Made by a program: the position numbers and the translations under genes. From contig JADZBS010000099.1 in assembly GCA_020851975.1 (NCBI GenBank), forward strand, positions 1 to 39,515: a DNA stretch of 39,515 nucleotides. Direction: 5' to 3'. Each line of letters begins with the position of its first letter. Position 1 is the stretch's first letter. A model generated the notes under the pieces. It had not been told where the DNA came from and did no database searches. It saw only the letters and a list, made by a program, of their open reading frames with translations. Source of the stretch: Gammaproteobacteria bacterium (GTDB lineage: Bacteria; Pseudomonadota; Gammaproteobacteria; Steroidobacterales; GCA-2729495). Below, piece after piece: positions 1 through 9,424 of the stretch.

Positions 1-165
1 CGCCGGATCAGCACCCGTAGGAGCGACGCCAGTCGCGACCCGAATCCCGCGACCGCGCCGGATCAGCACCCGTAGGAGCGACGCCAGTCGCGACCCGAAT
101 CCCGCGACCGCGCCGGATCAGCACCCGTAGGAGCGACGCCAGTCGCGACCCGATTCCCGCGACCA
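1..165 (+). repeat. Three tandem 55-bp repeats with GTAG-type REP hairpin
   Basis: Three head-to-tail copies start at 1, 56 and 111. The first two are identical and the third differs at a few bases near its end (151-165). Each copy holds GTAGGAGCGACGCCAGTCGC, with GTAG at 17, 72 and 127. It folds as a GCGAC/GTCGC stem with a GCCA loop. A GTAG tetranucleotide followed by a short hairpin is the layout of REP elements in Stenotrophomonas and relatives (SMAG type), so family membership is likely but not proven. The array lies just downstream of the sucD stop and is cut by the window edge. It may act as the 3' end structure of the sucCD message. Confidence 0.85.
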
Positions 166-180
166 CGCCCGCCCGACCCG

Positions 181-1050
181 TCAGCCCAGCAGTTCCTTCA
201 TCGCGCTGCCGAGTTCGGCGGGTGAACGGACGGTGCGTGCACCGGCGGCTTCGAGCGCGGCGAACTTGGCCGCGGCGGTGCCGGCGCCGCCGGAGATGAT
301 CGCGCCGGCATGGCCCATGCGCTTGCCGGGCGGCGCGGTGACGCCGGCGATGTAGGCGACCACGGGCTTGGTGACGTGCTCGCGGATGAACGCCGCGGCC
401 GCCTCCTCGTCGCTGCCGCCGATCTCGCCCACCATGATGATGCCGTCGGTGGCCGCGTCCTGCTGGAAGAGCTCGAGGCAGTCGATGAAGTTCATGCCGC
501 GGATCGGGTCACCGCCGATGCCGACACAGGTGCTCTGCCCGAGCCCGGTGCGCGTGGTCTGGTGCACGGCCTCGTAGGTGAGCGTACCCGAGCGCGAGAC
601 GATGCCGACCCGCCCCGGCTGGTGGATGAAGCCCGGCATGATGCCGATCTTGCACTCCCCGGGCGTGATGATGCCGGGGCAGTTGGGTCCGATGAGCCGG
701 CAGCGCTGTTCGCGCAACACGGCCTTCACCCGCACCATGTCCTGCACCGGGATGCCCTCGGTGATGCAGACGATGAGTTCGATGCCGGCATCAGCCGCAG
801 CGAGGATCGCATCGGCCGCGGCCGGCGCCGGGACGAAGATCACGCTCACCGTGGCACCGGTGGCCCGCACGGCCTCCGGCATGGTGTCGTAGACCGGCAC
901 GCCGAGGTGGCTCTCGCCACCACGACCCGGCGTGACGCCGGCGACGATCTGCGTGCCGTACTCCAGGCACTGCGTGGCATGGAACAGGCCCTGCCGGCCG
1001 GTGAGGCCCTGGCAGATGACGCGGGTGTTCTTGTCGACGAGGATGGACAT
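181..1050 (-). CDS. sucD: Succinyl-CoA ligase (ADP-forming), alpha subunit
   Basis: This is the alpha subunit of succinyl-CoA synthetase, the TCA-cycle enzyme that converts succinyl-CoA, ADP or GDP and phosphate to succinate, CoA and ATP or GTP in the cytoplasm. The 289-aa product matches the usual length. It has an N-terminal CoA-binding Rossmann domain ([10 protein letters not shown] near residue 12), the [20 protein letters not shown] block, and the phospho-histidine motif GHAGAI with His at about residue 247. The ATG is 27 bases after the sucC stop, and that spacer is almost entirely a REP-like hairpin. No good Shine-Dalgarno sequence sits at normal distance, so translation may depend on coupling to sucC. 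It is last in the sucC-sucD operon. Confidence 0.97.
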   Translation of the reverse strand: MSILVDKNTRVICQGLTGRQGLFHATQCLEYGTQIVAGVTPGRGGESHLGVPVYDTMPEAVRATGATVSVIFVPAPAAADAILAAADAGIELIVCITEGIPVQDMVRVKAVLREQRCRLIGPNCPGIITPGECKIGIMPGFIHQPGRVGIVSRSGTLTYEAVHQTTRTGLGQSTCVGIGGDPIRGMNFIDCLELFQQDAATDGIIMVGEIGGSDEEAAAAFIREHVTKPVVAYIAGVTAPPGKRMGHAGAIISGGAGTAAAKFAALEAAGARTVRSPAELGSAMKELLG

Positions 1051-1052
1051 GG

Positions 1053-1077
1053 GCGGGGATCGCGACTGGCGTCGCTC

Positions 1078-1081
<4 letters not shown>
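1053..1081 (-). repeat. Inverted copy of the GTAG REP hairpin in the sucC/sucD junction
   Basis: Read on the minus strand this is GTAGGAGCGACGCCAGTCGC followed by GAT, the same 20-base core as the tandem copies at 1-165 but in opposite orientation. The stem is 1062-1066 with 1071-1075 around a 4-base loop. The TAG of the GTAG is the sucC stop codon (1078-1080). The element fills nearly the whole spacer between sucC and sucD. REP hairpins between operon genes can stabilise upstream mRNA ends. That role is inferred here. Confidence 0.85.
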
Positions 1082-2250
<1,169 letters not shown>

Positions 2251-2284
2251 GGAATCGGCGGGTTCCGTGACGGGAAAGGCCGGT

Positions 2285-2312
2285 ATTGTGCGGGATGAGC
2301 GCCTTTAGTCAA
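2285..2312 (-). promoter_or_regulatory. Candidate sigma-70 promoter of sucCD
   Basis: On the minus strand, TTGACT (2312-2307) is followed after 16 bases by CACAAT (2290-2285). The boxes match 5 of 6 and 4 of 6 of consensus. Initiation would be near 2278, giving a leader of about 28 nt before the sucC ATG. Confidence 0.5.
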
Positions 2313-2423
2313 ACGGAAATCTCGCCTGCCTCGACCCTGCCCCGGCCCTGCACGGAGTCATGGCGACGCCGGGTCGAGACGACGTTTCGCGACGGAGATC
2401 ACACCTGCAGCCTGTCGATCCGA

Positions 2424-2429
2424 CATAAT
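2424..2429 (+). promoter_or_regulatory. Possible -10 box of pilSR
   Basis: CATAAT (5 of 6 to consensus) lies 26 bases before the pilS ATG, but I see no convincing -35 box 16-18 bases upstream. It is a weak call, included because the 205-bp gap between divergent sucC and pilS must hold promoters for both. Confidence 0.3.
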
Positions 2430-2454
2430 CCCTGCTTCCAACGGCGACGAGCAC

Positions 2455-4110
2455 ATGGCCCTCTCGGAGCAGACCCTGCCGGCACAGTTCCGGGCTGCGG
2501 TGAGCGATGGCACGCGACCCATCGCCCCGGACGCGTCCCGGCGCGTGGTGCGCCTGGTCGGCTACTTCCGCCTGCTCGCCGCACTCGTGCTGCTCGCCGT
2601 GTCGCTGGCCGCCGCCGACGTGCCGCTGCTCGCCGAGCGCTGGCCCGCGCTGTTTCGCGCCGTGGCCGCCGCCTACGCGGCGCTCGCCGCGGGGCTGCTG
2701 CTCTACCAGAAGCGCTACCCGATTCCGGGCCCCTATCGCGTGCCGTTCCTGCTGACGCTCGACATCGTCGCCGTCTCGGTCCTGCTGCACACCGGCGGGG
2801 GCGTGACGAGCGGCATCGGCGGCCTGCTCGTGGTCTTCGTCGGCGCGGCGGCGCTGACCCTGCCCGGGCGCCACGCCTTTCTCGCCGCGGCGCTTGCCAC
2901 CATCGCCGTGCTCGGCGAGCAGCTCCTGGCGTTCTCGCAGGGTTTCGGCGACACCAACGACTTCATCGCCTCGGGACTCCTCGGCACCATCGTGTTCGCC
3001 ATCGCCGCGGCGGCCTTCCCGCTGGCGCACCGGCTGGAGGAGAGCGAGGCGCTGGCGCACCAGCGCGGCATCGATCTCGCCAATCTCGCGCAGCTCAACG
3101 AGTACATCATCCAGAACCTGCGCGAGAGCATCGTGGTGGTGGATGCCGACAACGTCGTGCGCCTGATGAACCAGCCGGCGGCCGAGCAGCTCGGTTACCG
3201 CCTGCGCGTGGCCGGCCAGCCGCTGCGCCGGGTCTCGGCCGAACTCGAGCGACTGCTCGATGACTGGCGGCGCGGCACCGAACATGGCGCACAACTGCCC
3301 TCCTTCACCTCGGCCGACGGCAGTACCCAGATCAACACCTACATCGCCCCGCTGGAGGGCCGTCCCGACGGGCCGGTCCTGGTGTTTCTCGAGGACGCCG
3401 GCGTGCTCGCCGAGAAGGTGCAGCAGTCGAAGCTCGCCGCCCTCGGACGCCTGACGGCGAGCATCGCCCACGAGGTGCGCAACCCCGTGGGCGCCATGAG
3501 CCACGCCGGCCAGCTCCTCGAGGAGTCGCCGGCGATCGGCGCCGAGGAACGGCGCCTGCTGCAGATCATCCGCACCAATTCGCGCCGGGTGAGCGAGATC
3601 GTCGACAACATCCTGCAGCTCTCGCGCCGGGAGGCGAGCAAACCCGAACTCCTGTCGCTCGCCGCCTGGACCCGCGGCTTCGTCACCGAGTTCACCTCCA
3701 CCATGGAACTGTTCGAAGGCCAGGTCGCGGCGCTGACGAGCGAGGATGTCGAGGTGCGCATGGATCCCGGCCACCTGCATCAGGTGGTCTGGAACCTGTG
3801 CGAGAACGCCGTCAAGTACGCGAGCGAGGCCGCCGGCGGCATCAGCGTCGAGATCTCCTGGGGCCGCATGCCGGGCAGCCGCCGCCCCTATCTCGAGATC
3901 GCCGATCGCGGCCCCGGCATCCACGAGGCCATGCAGGATCGTGTCTTCGAGCCCTTCGCCACGGGCCCGAGCGGCGGCACGGGGCTCGGCCTGTTCATTT
4001 CGCGCGAACTTTGCGAGTGCAACCGGGCCGCGCTCCTGTACGAAGCGCGCAAGGGCGGCGGCAGCGTATTCCGCATCGTGTTCGCCGACCCGGCGCGCTG
4101 GGGAGCCTGA
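2455..4110 (+). CDS. pilS: Type IV pilus two-component sensor kinase PilS
   Basis: This is an inner-membrane histidine kinase that controls pilin transcription through PilR; in Pseudomonas it senses pilin levels in the membrane. The 551-aa product has about six hydrophobic segments in the first 190 residues (from LLAALVLLAVSLAAADVPLL), then a PAS-like region at about 210-310. The HisKA domain has the phospho-acceptor in IAHEVRNP (His339). The HATPase_c domain has an N box (NLCENAVKYA), G1 (DRGPGI) and G2 (GGTGLGLFIS). The ATG at 2455 gives a family-typical short cytoplasmic N-terminus. pilR starts 4 bases after the stop, so the two are co-transcribed. This topology and the adjacent PilR and pilin make PilS much more likely than a generic kinase. 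Confidence 0.95.
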   Translation: MALSEQTLPAQFRAAVSDGTRPIAPDASRRVVRLVGYFRLLAALVLLAVSLAAADVPLLAERWPALFRAVAAAYAALAAGLLLYQKRYPIPGPYRVPFLLTLDIVAVSVLLHTGGGVTSGIGGLLVVFVGAAALTLPGRHAFLAAALATIAVLGEQLLAFSQGFGDTNDFIASGLLGTIVFAIAAAAFPLAHRLEESEALAHQRGIDLANLAQLNEYIIQNLRESIVVVDADNVVRLMNQPAAEQLGYRLRVAGQPLRRVSAELERLLDDWRRGTEHGAQLPSFTSADGSTQINTYIAPLEGRPDGPVLVFLEDAGVLAEKVQQSKLAALGRLTASIAHEVRNPVGAMSHAGQLLEESPAIGAEERRLLQIIRTNSRRVSEIVDNILQLSRREASKPELLSLAAWTRGFVTEFTSTMELFEGQVAALTSEDVEVRMDPGHLHQVVWNLCENAVKYASEAAGGISVEISWGRMPGSRRPYLEIADRGPGIHEAMQDRVFEPFATGPSGGTGLGLFISRELCECNRAALLYEARKGGGSVFRIVFADPARWGA

Positions 4111-4114
4111 CGCC

Positions 4115-5437
4115 ATGGCAAGACCGCTGGCCCTGGTGGTGGACGACGAGCCCGACATCCGCGAACTGCTGGCCCTCACCCTGCAGCGCATGGACGTGGA
4201 GACGCGCACCGCCGCCGATGTCAGCAGCGCCAAGGCGCAACTGCGCAGCCGCGAGTTCCAGCTCTGCCTCACGGACATGCGCCTGCCCGACGGCGACGGC
4301 CTCGACCTCGTCGCCTGGATGCAGGCGCAGGGGCTGCGCACGCCGGTGGCCGTGATCACCGCGCACGGCAACGTGGAGACCGCGGTGCGGGCACTGAAAT
4401 CCGGCGCCTTCGACTTCATCTCCAAACCGCTCGACCTCGCCAACCTGCGCAAGCTGGTCGGCAATGCGCTGCGCCTGTCGGAGCCGGCCGCCGCACCGGC
4501 CACCACCGAGCGGGTGCGCCTGCTCGGCGAATCGGCGCCGGTGCAGAAACTCCGCGAGATGATCACGCGCGTGGCGCGCAGCCAGGCGCCGGTGCACATC
4601 ACCGGGGAATCCGGCACCGGCAAGGAACTGGTGGCACGCATGATCCACGAACTCGGCGCACGGGCCGCGGGACCCTTCGTGCCGGTGAACTGCGGCGCCA
4701 TCCCGGGCGAGCTGATGGAGAGCGAGTTCTTCGGGCACCGCAAGGGCTCCTTCACCGGCGCCGTGGGCGACAAGCCCGGCCTCTTCCAGTCGGCCGAGGG
4801 CGGCACGCTGTTCCTCGACGAGATCGCCGAGCTGCCGCTGCCGATGCAGGTGAAGCTCCTGCGCGTGATCCAGGAGAAGTCCGTGCGCCCGATCGGCCAG
4901 ACGCAGGAGGTGCCGGTGGACGTGCGCATCCTCTCGGCCACGCACAAGGACCTGCGCGCGCTGGTGGCGGCCGGGCAGTTCCGCGAGGACCTGTTCTACC
5001 GCATCGACGTCATCGAACTGCGCGTGCCACCGCTGCGCGAGCGCGGCGGCGACATCCTGCTGCTGGCGCGCCACTTGCTCGAGCGCCAGGCGCGCGAGCT
5101 CGGGCTGCCGGTGCCGGTGCTCGGCGCCGAGGCGGCGGCGAAGCTCGTCGCCCATGCCTTCCCCGGCAACGTGCGCGAGCTGGAAAACATCGTCGAGCGT
5201 GCCGTCGCGCTGTGTGCCGGCGGCACCATCGGCGGGGACGACATCGAGCTGCGGGGCGGCTCACTGCCGCCCGCCGATGAGGGGAACGCCCTCGGCGAGC
5301 GGCTCGACTCCGTCCAGCGCGACGCCATCCAGAAGGCGCTCGAAGCCAACCGGTGGAACAAGACCGCTGCCGCACGGCAACTCGGCCTCACCCTGCGGGC
5401 GCTGCGCTACCGCATGGAGAAGCTCGGCATGGAATGA
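4115..5437 (+). CDS. pilR: Sigma-54-dependent response regulator PilR
   Basis: This NtrC-family activator is phosphorylated by PilS and drives sigma-54 transcription of the pilin gene. The start at ATG 4115 gives MARPLALVVDDEPDI and 440 aa; the frame is open further upstream, but that part overlaps pilS and is not receiver-like. The domains are a receiver (acidic DD pocket near 10, acceptor Asp54 in LTDMRLPDG), an AAA+ ATPase (Walker A GESGTGKE at 164-171, sigma-54 contact loop GSFTGA at 211-216, Walker B FLDEI) and a C-terminal Fis-type helix-turn-helix (NKTAAARQLGL...RYRMEKLGM). The contact loop has Ser for the more common Ala, a variant I believe is normal in PilR proteins. A perfect sigma-54 promoter lies downstream before the pilin gene. 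Confidence 0.96.
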   Translation: MARPLALVVDDEPDIRELLALTLQRMDVETRTAADVSSAKAQLRSREFQLCLTDMRLPDGDGLDLVAWMQAQGLRTPVAVITAHGNVETAVRALKSGAFDFISKPLDLANLRKLVGNALRLSEPAAAPATTERVRLLGESAPVQKLREMITRVARSQAPVHITGESGTGKELVARMIHELGARAAGPFVPVNCGAIPGELMESEFFGHRKGSFTGAVGDKPGLFQSAEGGTLFLDEIAELPLPMQVKLLRVIQEKSVRPIGQTQEVPVDVRILSATHKDLRALVAAGQFREDLFYRIDVIELRVPPLRERGGDILLLARHLLERQARELGLPVPVLGAEAAAKLVAHAFPGNVRELENIVERAVALCAGGTIGGDDIELRGGSLPPADEGNALGERLDSVQRDAIQKALEANRWNKTAAARQLGLTLRALRYRMEKLGME

Positions 5438-5555
5438 CGGGCAGGCACCGCGCGCCCTGCCCCTGCGCGTCACATCCTGACGTCCAGCGTCAACCGCCCG
5501 CCGGGCAGCCGGGCACGATTATGTCGCGACGCGCCGGAGGCAGGTTGGCGGCATC

Positions 5556-5584
5556 GATGATTCATTCGCCAAATCATGTACTTG
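5556..5584 (+). promoter_or_regulatory. Candidate regulator/IHF site upstream of the pilin promoter
   Basis: Two overlapping signals lie 19-47 bases upstream of the -24 box. The first is an inverted repeat ATGATT (5557-5562) / AATCAT (5572-5577). The second is AATCATGTACTTG (5572-5584), which fits the IHF consensus WATCAANNNNTTR with one mismatch. IHF bending between an activator site and a sigma-54 promoter is standard for this class. PilR binding itself is not shown by the sequence. Confidence 0.4.
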
Positions 5585-5602
5585 ATGAGCTGCCTGCCGC
5601 AG

Positions 5603-5618
5603 TGGCACGCGGCTTGCA
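5603..5618 (+). promoter_or_regulatory. Sigma-54 (RpoN) promoter of the pilin gene
   Basis: TGGCACGCGGCTTGCA matches the -24/-12 consensus TGGCAC-N5-TTGCA exactly, with the GG and GC dinucleotides correctly spaced. Initiation is expected near 5629, about 50 bases before the pilin ATG. It fits control by the adjacent PilS/PilR. Confidence 0.93.
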
Positions 5619-5678
5619 ATTATCCCGCTCGACATGGTCTTTGCCATTCCTTTCCCATCCCTTCAACAGGAGTTACCC

Positions 5679-6182
5679 ATGAAGAAGATCCAGCAGGGCT
5701 TCACGCTCATCGAACTGATGATCGTGGTGGCCATCATCGGCATCCTGGCCGCCATCGCGATCCCGGCGTACCAGGACTACACCATCCGCTCGCAGGTGGC
5801 CGAGGGCATGACACTTGCCGCCGCTGCCAAGGCAGCCGTGGCCGAGTCGTTCTCCAGCACTGGCGATGCCCCGGCGGACCGGCTTGCAGCCGGTATGACG
5901 GGGAGCGCCACCGACACCAGCGGCAAGTACGTGGTGGGAGTCGAGGTCGCCAACGGTACTGTGACGGTCGAGTACGGCAACGAGGTGAACCAGGTGGTAC
6001 AGGGCCTGTTCCTGGCCCTCACGCCGTACGAGAGCCCGGACCTCAGCGTGTCCTGGCAGTGCGGTTATGCCGCGCAGCCGGCCGGCACCGCGCTGCTCGG
6101 TACGGCAGGCGGTGGCAACGTGGCTGTGGCAGGCACGACCGACGTGCCTCCGCAGTACCTGCCGGCTGCGTGCCGTTCGTAA
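5679..6182 (+). CDS. pilA: Major type IV pilin (PilA-like)
   Basis: This is the structural subunit of the type IVa pilus. ATG 5679 follows a clear AGGAG (5668-5672). The prepilin is 167 aa with a short 6-residue leader MKKIQQ cleaved before [19 protein letters not shown], giving the invariant mature Glu5 and an N-methylated first residue processed by PilD. The hydrophobic alpha-1 helix continues into a globular domain. Two Cys (in SWQCG and at the C-terminal PAACRS) can form the usual D-region disulfide. An in-frame ATG at 5634 is too close to the sigma-54 start site and would spoil the leader. The gene stands alone between its promoter and a strong terminator. Confidence 0.96.
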   Translation: MKKIQQGFTLIELMIVVAIIGILAAIAIPAYQDYTIRSQVAEGMTLAAAAKAAVAESFSSTGDAPADRLAAGMTGSATDTSGKYVVGVEVANGTVTVEYGNEVNQVVQGLFLALTPYESPDLSVSWQCGYAAQPAGTALLGTAGGGNVAVAGTTDVPPQYLPAACRS

Positions 6183-6209
6183 CGAGTGCAGGACCTCAGT
6201 CCTGAGCCG

Positions 6210-6239
6210 AAAGGGGCCCCTCGGGGCCCCTTTCCTTTT
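6210..6239 (+). terminator. Rho-independent terminator after the pilin gene
   Basis: A perfect 11-bp stem, AAAGGGGCCCC (6210-6220) with GGGGCCCCTTT (6223-6233), has a 2-base nominal loop (in practice a slightly larger loop) and is followed by CCTTTT. It lies 27 bases after the pilin stop and should isolate pilA from pilB. Confidence 0.93.
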
Positions 6240-6376
6240 CCGGGCCCGAAACCCGGCCTTGTGTCGAAATTGCGACGCCCGTTCGGTTGCGCCCGGCCGG
6301 GAACATCAGTAACACTACAACCTCTTCTGCGTGATTCTTCGGGAATTCCCCAAGGCGTGCGCGCCACCAGACACCG

Positions 6377-8098
6377 ATGGCTGTCAGCCCCACCAGGTCA
6401 CCGCTCTCCGGCCTGCCGCGCCGCCTGGTCCAGGACGGCATCGTCGGCGAGGACGTCGTCCTGCAGGCGCTGGCCAACAGCCGCTCGGATCCGGGTGGGC
6501 TCGTGCCGCACCTGGTGTCGCGCAGCCTCGCCGATGCCCGCCAGATCGCGATTGCGGCCGCCAGCGAGTTCGGCGTGCCGCTGCTCGATCTCGATGCCAT
6601 GGAGACCGACCTCGACGCGGTGAAGTCCGTGGACCGCCAGTTGCTGGCGCGCCACCGCGTGCTGCCGTTGCTGCTGCGGAGCAAGCGGCTGTTCCTCGGC
6701 ATGGCCGACCCGACCAACCTGCAGGCCATCGACGAGATCAAGTTCCAGACCGGCTTCCGGGTCGACCCGGTGGTGGTCGAGCAGAACAAGCTCGAGGAGA
6801 TCGTCAGCAAGGCGCTCGATGCCGTCGACACTTCCATGAGCAACATGGCGGACGACGACTTCGACCTCGAGAGCCTGGAAGTCACCGGCGGCGACGAAGA
6901 AGTCGCCGACGAGGCCGGCCGCGACGATGCCGTCGACGCGCCCGTGGTGCGCTTCGTGAACAAGGTGCTGCTCGACGCCATCAAGCGCGGCGCCTCCGAC
7001 GTGCATTTCGAGCCCTACGAAAAACACTACCGCGTGCGTACCCGCCTCGACGGCGTGCTCAAGCAGGTGGCCGCCCCGCCGCTCGCGCTCTCCTCCAAGG
7101 TGGTGGCACGCCTGAAGGTCATGGCGCGGCTGGACATCGCCGAGCGGCGCCTGCCGCAGGACGGCCGCATCAAGATGCGGCTGTCCAAGAACCGGGCGAT
7201 CGACTTTCGCGTCAACACCTGCCCCACGCTCTTCGGCGAGAAGGTGGTGCTGCGCATCCTCGACCCCTCGAGTGCCAAGCTCGGCATCGATGCGCTCGGC
7301 TACGAGGGCTTCCAGAAACAGCTCTACCTCGATGCGCTCGCCAAGCCCTACGGCATGATCCTGGTCACCGGGCCGACAGGCAGCGGCAAGACGGTGTCGC
7401 TGTACACCGGGCTGAACATCCTCAACACCGAGGACCGCAACATCTCCACGGCCGAGGACCCGGCGGAAATCAACCTGCCGGGTGTGAACCAGGTCAATGT
7501 CAACCCGAAGGTAGGTCTCACTTTCGCCGCCGCACTGCGCGCCTTCCTGCGCCAGGATCCGGACGTGATCATGGTCGGCGAGGTGCGTGACCTCGAGACC
7601 GCCGAGATCGCCATCAAGGCGGCGCAGACCGGCCACCTCGTGCTCTCCACGCTGCACACCAACGACGCGCCGAAGACGCTCACGCGCCTGGTCGACATGG
7701 GCGTGAAGCCCTACGCCATCGCCAGCACGGTGCACCTGATCATTGCCCAGCGGCTGGCCCGCCGGCTCTGTGAAAACTGCAAGGAAGTCAAGGACATCCC
7801 CGAGGAAGCCCTGCTTCAGGAAGGCTTTTCGGCCGACGACGTGCGCGGCGGGCTGCGCATCTACGGGCCGGTCGGCTGCAAGTCCTGCACCGACGGCTAC
7901 AAGGGTCGCACGGGCATCTACCAGGTGCTGCCCATGACCGAAGCGATCCAGCGCATCATCCTCGAGGGTGGCAGCGCCCAGGAGATCGCCGACCAGGCCG
8001 GGAAGGAAGGGGTCTGGGACCTGAGGCGCGCGGCTTTACAGAAAGTCAAGGACGGGCTTACCAGCCTCGAGGAGATCAACCGGGTTACGATCGACTAG
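6377..8098 (+). CDS. pilB: Type IV pilus extension ATPase PilB
   Basis: This is the cytoplasmic hexameric ATPase that powers pilus extension with PilC. The 573-aa protein has an N-terminal MshEN/T2SSE-N region (from LPRRLVQDGIVGEDVVLQAL to about 150), a variable acidic linker, and the secretion-ATPase core. The core has Walker A GPTGSGKT at about 332-339, an Asp box (STAEDPAEINLPGVNQVNV), Walker B (DPDVIMVGEVRD) and a His box (GHLVLSTLHTNDAP). It also has the tetracysteine zinc site CENC...CKSC. Retraction ATPases (PilT) are shorter and lack the MshEN region and zinc site. It heads pilB-pilC-pilD-coaE. Its promoter in 6240-6376 is not obvious. Confidence 0.96.
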   Translation: MAVSPTRSPLSGLPRRLVQDGIVGEDVVLQALANSRSDPGGLVPHLVSRSLADARQIAIAAASEFGVPLLDLDAMETDLDAVKSVDRQLLARHRVLPLLLRSKRLFLGMADPTNLQAIDEIKFQTGFRVDPVVVEQNKLEEIVSKALDAVDTSMSNMADDDFDLESLEVTGGDEEVADEAGRDDAVDAPVVRFVNKVLLDAIKRGASDVHFEPYEKHYRVRTRLDGVLKQVAAPPLALSSKVVARLKVMARLDIAERRLPQDGRIKMRLSKNRAIDFRVNTCPTLFGEKVVLRILDPSSAKLGIDALGYEGFQKQLYLDALAKPYGMILVTGPTGSGKTVSLYTGLNILNTEDRNISTAEDPAEINLPGVNQVNVNPKVGLTFAAALRAFLRQDPDVIMVGEVRDLETAEIAIKAAQTGHLVLSTLHTNDAPKTLTRLVDMGVKPYAIASTVHLIIAQRLARRLCENCKEVKDIPEEALLQEGFSADDVRGGLRIYGPVGCKSCTDGYKGRTGIYQVLPMTEAIQRIILEGGSAQEIADQAGKEGVWDLRRAALQKVKDGLTSLEEINRVTID

Positions 8099-8178
8099 GT
8101 TTCGTGCGGGTTCGGCCCGGGCCGGTGCGCGGCCGGGTCAGCGTTGTCGGTGGAATTTGTCAGGGCGTTGGTGCGGTC

Positions 8179-9396
8179 ATGGCTGAAAGCATCGCCAGCA
8201 AGCAGATTGCCTTCCTCTGGGAGGGCACGGACAGTCGCGGCAAGCGCGTGCGCGGCAAGAGCGTGGCGGCGACCGAGCTTGCCGTGCGGGCGGAACTGCG
8301 CAAGCAAGGCGTGGTGCCGGTCAAGATCCGCAAGCAGTCCGGGCTCTTCAAGGGCGGCGGCAAGGTGCAGCCCGGCGACATCGCCCTCTTCAGCCGCCAG
8401 CTCGCCACGATGCTCCAGGCGGGCATCCCGCTGGTGCAGGCGTTCGAGATCGTCGGCGCGGGGCACGACAACCCGGCGGTGCAGAAGCTGATCCTCTCCA
8501 TCAAGGCCGACCTCGAGGGCGGCACCGCGCTCGCCGAGGCGCTCGGCAAACACCCGCTGTACTTCGACGACCTGTACGTGAACCTGGTGGAAGTCGGCGA
8601 GCACTCGGGCTCGCTCGATGCGCTGCTCGACAAGGTGGCGACCTACAAGGAAAAGACCGAGGCCATCAAGAAGAAGATCAAGAAGGCGCTGTTCTACCCG
8701 GCCGCCGTGGTCGTGGTGGCAATCATCGTCACCGTGATCCTGCTGCTGTTCGTGATCCCGCAGTTCGAGGACCTGTTCAAGGGCTTCGGCGCCGACCTGC
8801 CGGCGTTCACCCGCATGGTGATCGACCTGTCCAACTTCATGCAGGAGCGCGGCTGGATCCTGCTCGTCCTGCTGGTGGCCGGCGTCTGGGGCTTCCTGGA
8901 AGCCAAGAAGCGCTCGCGCCGCATGCGCGAGGGACTGGACCGCGTGACCCTGAAGCTGCCCATCGTCGGCCCCATCATGGTCAAGGCGGCGATCGCGCGC
9001 TTCGCGCGTACGCTGTCGACCATGTTCAGCGCCGGCGTGCCGCTTGTCGAGGCGCTCGATTCGGTGGCCGGTGCCACCGGCAACATCGTCTACGAGAAGG
9101 GCGTGATGGACATGAAGGAAGAGGTCGCCACCGGCCAGCGCCTGCAGCGGGCCATGGAGAACACGGGCCTGTTCCCGAACATGGTGGTGCAGATGATCGC
9201 GGTCGGCGAGGAATCCGGCTCGCTCGATGCCATGTCGGCCAAGGTCGCCGACTTCTACGAGGCGGACGTGGACAACGCGGTCGATGCGATGAGCAGCCTC
9301 CTCGAGCCGATGATCATGGCGATCCTCGGCGTGCTGGTGGGCGGCCTGGTGGTGGCCATGTACCTGCCCATCTTCAAGATGGGCGCGGTGGTGTGA
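8179..9396 (+). CDS. pilC: Type IV pilus inner-membrane platform protein PilC
   Basis: This polytopic inner-membrane protein couples PilB to pilin assembly. I chose ATG 8179, giving MAESIASKQIAFLWEGTDSR and 405 aa, close to the family length; the in-frame upstream extension to about 8104 is GC-rich and unlike PilC. Two tandem GspF/T2SF domains are visible: one starts at FSRQLATMLQAGIPLVQAFE and the other at FARTLSTMFSAGVPLVEALD. Each is followed by a hydrophobic segment (VVVVAIIVTVILLLFVIPQF and a C-terminal IMAILGVLVGGLVVAMYLPI). It lies 80 bases after pilB. Confidence 0.95.
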   Translation: MAESIASKQIAFLWEGTDSRGKRVRGKSVAATELAVRAELRKQGVVPVKIRKQSGLFKGGGKVQPGDIALFSRQLATMLQAGIPLVQAFEIVGAGHDNPAVQKLILSIKADLEGGTALAEALGKHPLYFDDLYVNLVEVGEHSGSLDALLDKVATYKEKTEAIKKKIKKALFYPAAVVVVAIIVTVILLLFVIPQFEDLFKGFGADLPAFTRMVIDLSNFMQERGWILLVLLVAGVWGFLEAKKRSRRMREGLDRVTLKLPIVGPIMVKAAIARFARTLSTMFSAGVPLVEALDSVAGATGNIVYEKGVMDMKEEVATGQRLQRAMENTGLFPNMVVQMIAVGEESGSLDAMSAKVADFYEADVDNAVDAMSSLLEPMIMAILGVLVGGLVVAMYLPIFKMGAVV

Positions 9397-9424
9397 CCCG
9401 GCCTGCAGCGGTGCGGGTGCAGCC

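Noticed and set aside
1-165. CRISPR array
   Set aside because: The 55-bp units are contiguous and carry no variable spacers, and no cas genes are present. It is a tandem REP-type repeat.
2305-4947. An 880-codon open frame on the minus strand across pilS and pilR
   Set aside because: Same artefact: the plus-strand PilS and PilR have all motifs, and the antisense product shows no recognisable fold and low-complexity composition.
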